Shown piece after piece: positions 63,601-64,000 of a stretch of DNA of 64,000 nt. Below the pieces are notes generated by a model. That model was not told the DNA's origin. It searched no databases and saw only the letters and a program-made list of their open reading frames with translations. Position numbers and translations under genes: made by a program. Position 1 is the stretch's first letter. Each line of letters starts with the position of its first letter. The stretch is from Zonotrichia leucophrys gambelii (taxonomy: Eukaryota > Chordata > Aves > Passeriformes > Passerellidae): the NCBI RefSeq assembly GCF_028769735.1, contig NC_088179.1, forward strand, positions 6,332,001 to 6,396,000, given 5' to 3'.

Positions 63601-63867
63601 CAGGGGGAGAAAGTGGAACATCACAGAGCATGCAGGATCTTGCCCTCCTCTGAGAACACCAGCAGAGACAAGTCCCCCATTCAAACCTCATCTGTGCCAG
63701 TGCCACTTACCTGCCAGGCCCTCCTTCCCCAGCTGCTCCAGCGGCAGGCGGATGGAGTCGTGCTCCACGCTCGATGTCACAATGTGTGGTATGCCCTGGC
63801 TGTTCCCTGTTCCACGCTGGCTGTCATGGAAGTGCCTGCAGGCAGTGTGGATCACCATGTTGTTTGC
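60540..63867 (-). CDS. SCLY: SCLY, selenocysteine lyase (partial, nine 3' coding exons)
   Basis: Nine minus-strand exons join in phase into 338 residues that match selenocysteine lyase from about residue 105 to the end (human is about 445 residues). SCLY is a cytosolic PLP-dependent class V aminotransferase-fold enzyme of the NifS/CsdB type. It splits L-selenocysteine into L-alanine and selenide, recycling selenium for selenoprotein synthesis. Visible landmarks are [10 protein letters not shown] near the start, [21 protein letters not shown], the PLP-aspartate segment HTDAAQ, the PLP-lysine segment [19 protein letters not shown], and [13 protein letters not shown] with the active-site Cys. 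All introns are GT-AG and short (about 80-640 bp). The 5' exons with the N-terminus lie beyond 64,000. The gene converges on SLC35G2. Confidence 0.96.
61341..61416 (-). CDS. SCLY: SCLY exon h (active-site cysteine)
   Basis: 76 bases. Two bases complete Gly, then the exon encodes [19 protein letters not shown] and SDKGD plus two bases. The Cys in GAACHSD aligns with the catalytic cysteine of mammalian SCLY and is present. The acceptor is TTGTGCTGCAG and the donor GATCG/GTGAGC. Confidence 0.94.
61592..61694 (-). CDS. SCLY: SCLY exon g
   Basis: 103 bases encoding [18 protein letters not shown] through LGPGLQ plus one base. The acceptor is GATTTCTCCAG and the donor CAAG/GTATCT. It contains the [10 protein letters not shown] strand typical of the C-terminal domain. 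Confidence 0.92.
61846..61929 (-). CDS. SCLY: SCLY exon f
   Basis: 84 bases, 28 codons, phase 0 at both ends. They encode [19 protein letters not shown] to the Glu before the donor GAG/GTGAGC. The acceptor is GTGTGTTCTCAG. It is a helical segment joining the two domains. Confidence 0.93.
62245..62281 (-). CDS. SCLY: SCLY exon e (micro-exon, 37 bases)
   Basis: One base completes Gly, then 12 codons encode [12 protein letters not shown]. The acceptor is GTTCCCTTCCAG and the donor CAG/GTCAGT. It is very short and would be missed by simple frame searches; its phases fit both neighbours. Confidence 0.92.
62615..62721 (-). CDS. SCLY: SCLY exon d
   Basis: 107 bases encoding [15 protein letters not shown] through [10 protein letters not shown] plus two bases. 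The acceptor is TGTCCCCACAG and the donor CCAGG/GTAAGG. The GGGQE.-.R.GT signature is completed by the next exon. Confidence 0.94.
63035..63199 (-). CDS. SCLY: SCLY exon c (PLP Asp and Lys)
   Basis: 165 bases, 55 codons, phase 0 at both ends. They encode [10 protein letters not shown] through TIVGHK. The HTDAAQ segment supplies the aspartate that holds the PLP ring nitrogen. The final codon AAG is the lysine that forms the Schiff base, so the exon ends exactly on the cofactor lysine. The donor is AAG/GTGTGG, weaker than its neighbours. Confidence 0.94.
63298..63425 (-). CDS. SCLY: SCLY exon b
   Basis: 128 bases. They complete a Glu codon and then encode [17 protein letters not shown] through [10 protein letters not shown]. 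The acceptor is TGGCCTGCAG and the donor ATG/GTGAGTG. The ANNETG motif is typical of NifS-like enzymes and contributes to the PLP pocket. Confidence 0.93.
63711..63867 (-). CDS. SCLY: SCLY exon a (first in window)
   Basis: 157 bases encoding [14 protein letters not shown] through LGKEGLA plus one base. The acceptor is CTTCCCTCCTTCAG and the donor GGCAG/GTAAGTGG. It carries the TSSVEHDS motif of the PLP-binding domain. The start in phase 0 implies an upstream exon outside the window. Confidence 0.93.
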
Positions 63868-64000
63868 CTGAAGGAGGGAAGGAGAGGGAAAATGGAAGCT
63901 CAGAAAGGGCACAGTGCCCTTCATCCCTACTCTCCTCATTGCTGCTCGCTGGAGAGGAGGTGGTGGGTAGGCATTCCCAGGAAGGGGGTTCCTCTGCTCC

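Overview
This is a vertebrate nuclear genome window, almost certainly from a bird. The bird assignment rests on 5'-truncated CR1 LINE fragments, an old solo LTR of a kind I recognise from avian endogenous retroviruses, and compact gene spacing. A passerine is possible but I cannot show it. Exons are separated by long non-coding introns, so nearly all open frames in the window are chance frames. Three protein genes can be supported at exon level.

Positions 1 to about 52,100, minus strand: the 5' part of STAG1 (cohesin subunit SA1). Non-coding exon 1 probably lies in a large CpG island and ends at a splice donor at 51,839/51,838. Exon 2 (13,513-13,647) carries the start codon and nine and two-thirds codons. 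Exon 3 (6,605-6,707) encodes the acidic N-terminus and the AT-hook. The rest of STAG1 lies beyond the left edge. The introns hold a GC-rich minisatellite (12.3-12.6 kb), two CR1 fragments, one ERV-type solo LTR, short tandem duplications and simple repeats.

Positions 50,960-52,830: a dense CpG island. It contains two CTCF-like motifs in the same orientation beside STAG1 exon 1, a GC-box/E2F/NRF1-like cluster, three copies of a palindromic CTGTCGCGACAG-type element, an X-box-like palindrome and an inverted CCAAT box. Its right edge has a strong plus-strand splice donor (52,839). This suggests, but does not prove, that the island is a bidirectional promoter shared by STAG1 and SLC35G2.

Positions 52,839-59,435, plus strand: SLC35G2 (TMEM22), a predicted membrane transporter of the EamA/drug-metabolite superfamily. 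Its whole 409-residue coding sequence is in one exon (57,462-58,691).

Positions about 59,775-64,000, minus strand: SCLY (selenocysteine lyase). Nine 3' coding exons (338 residues) are resolved with consistent splice sites and phases. The PLP lysine and the catalytic cysteine are intact. The N-terminal exons lie beyond the right edge. SCLY and SLC35G2 converge tail to tail, with predicted poly(A) signals about 380 bp apart. In human they are on different chromosomes, so this adjacency marks a synteny difference.

I found no phage, CRISPR, operon or other exotic system. The most interesting material is the regulatory architecture of the CpG island, the minisatellite, the SCLY/SLC35G2 junction, and a coding-looking antisense frame with an overlapping cryptic exon in the SLC35G2 intron.
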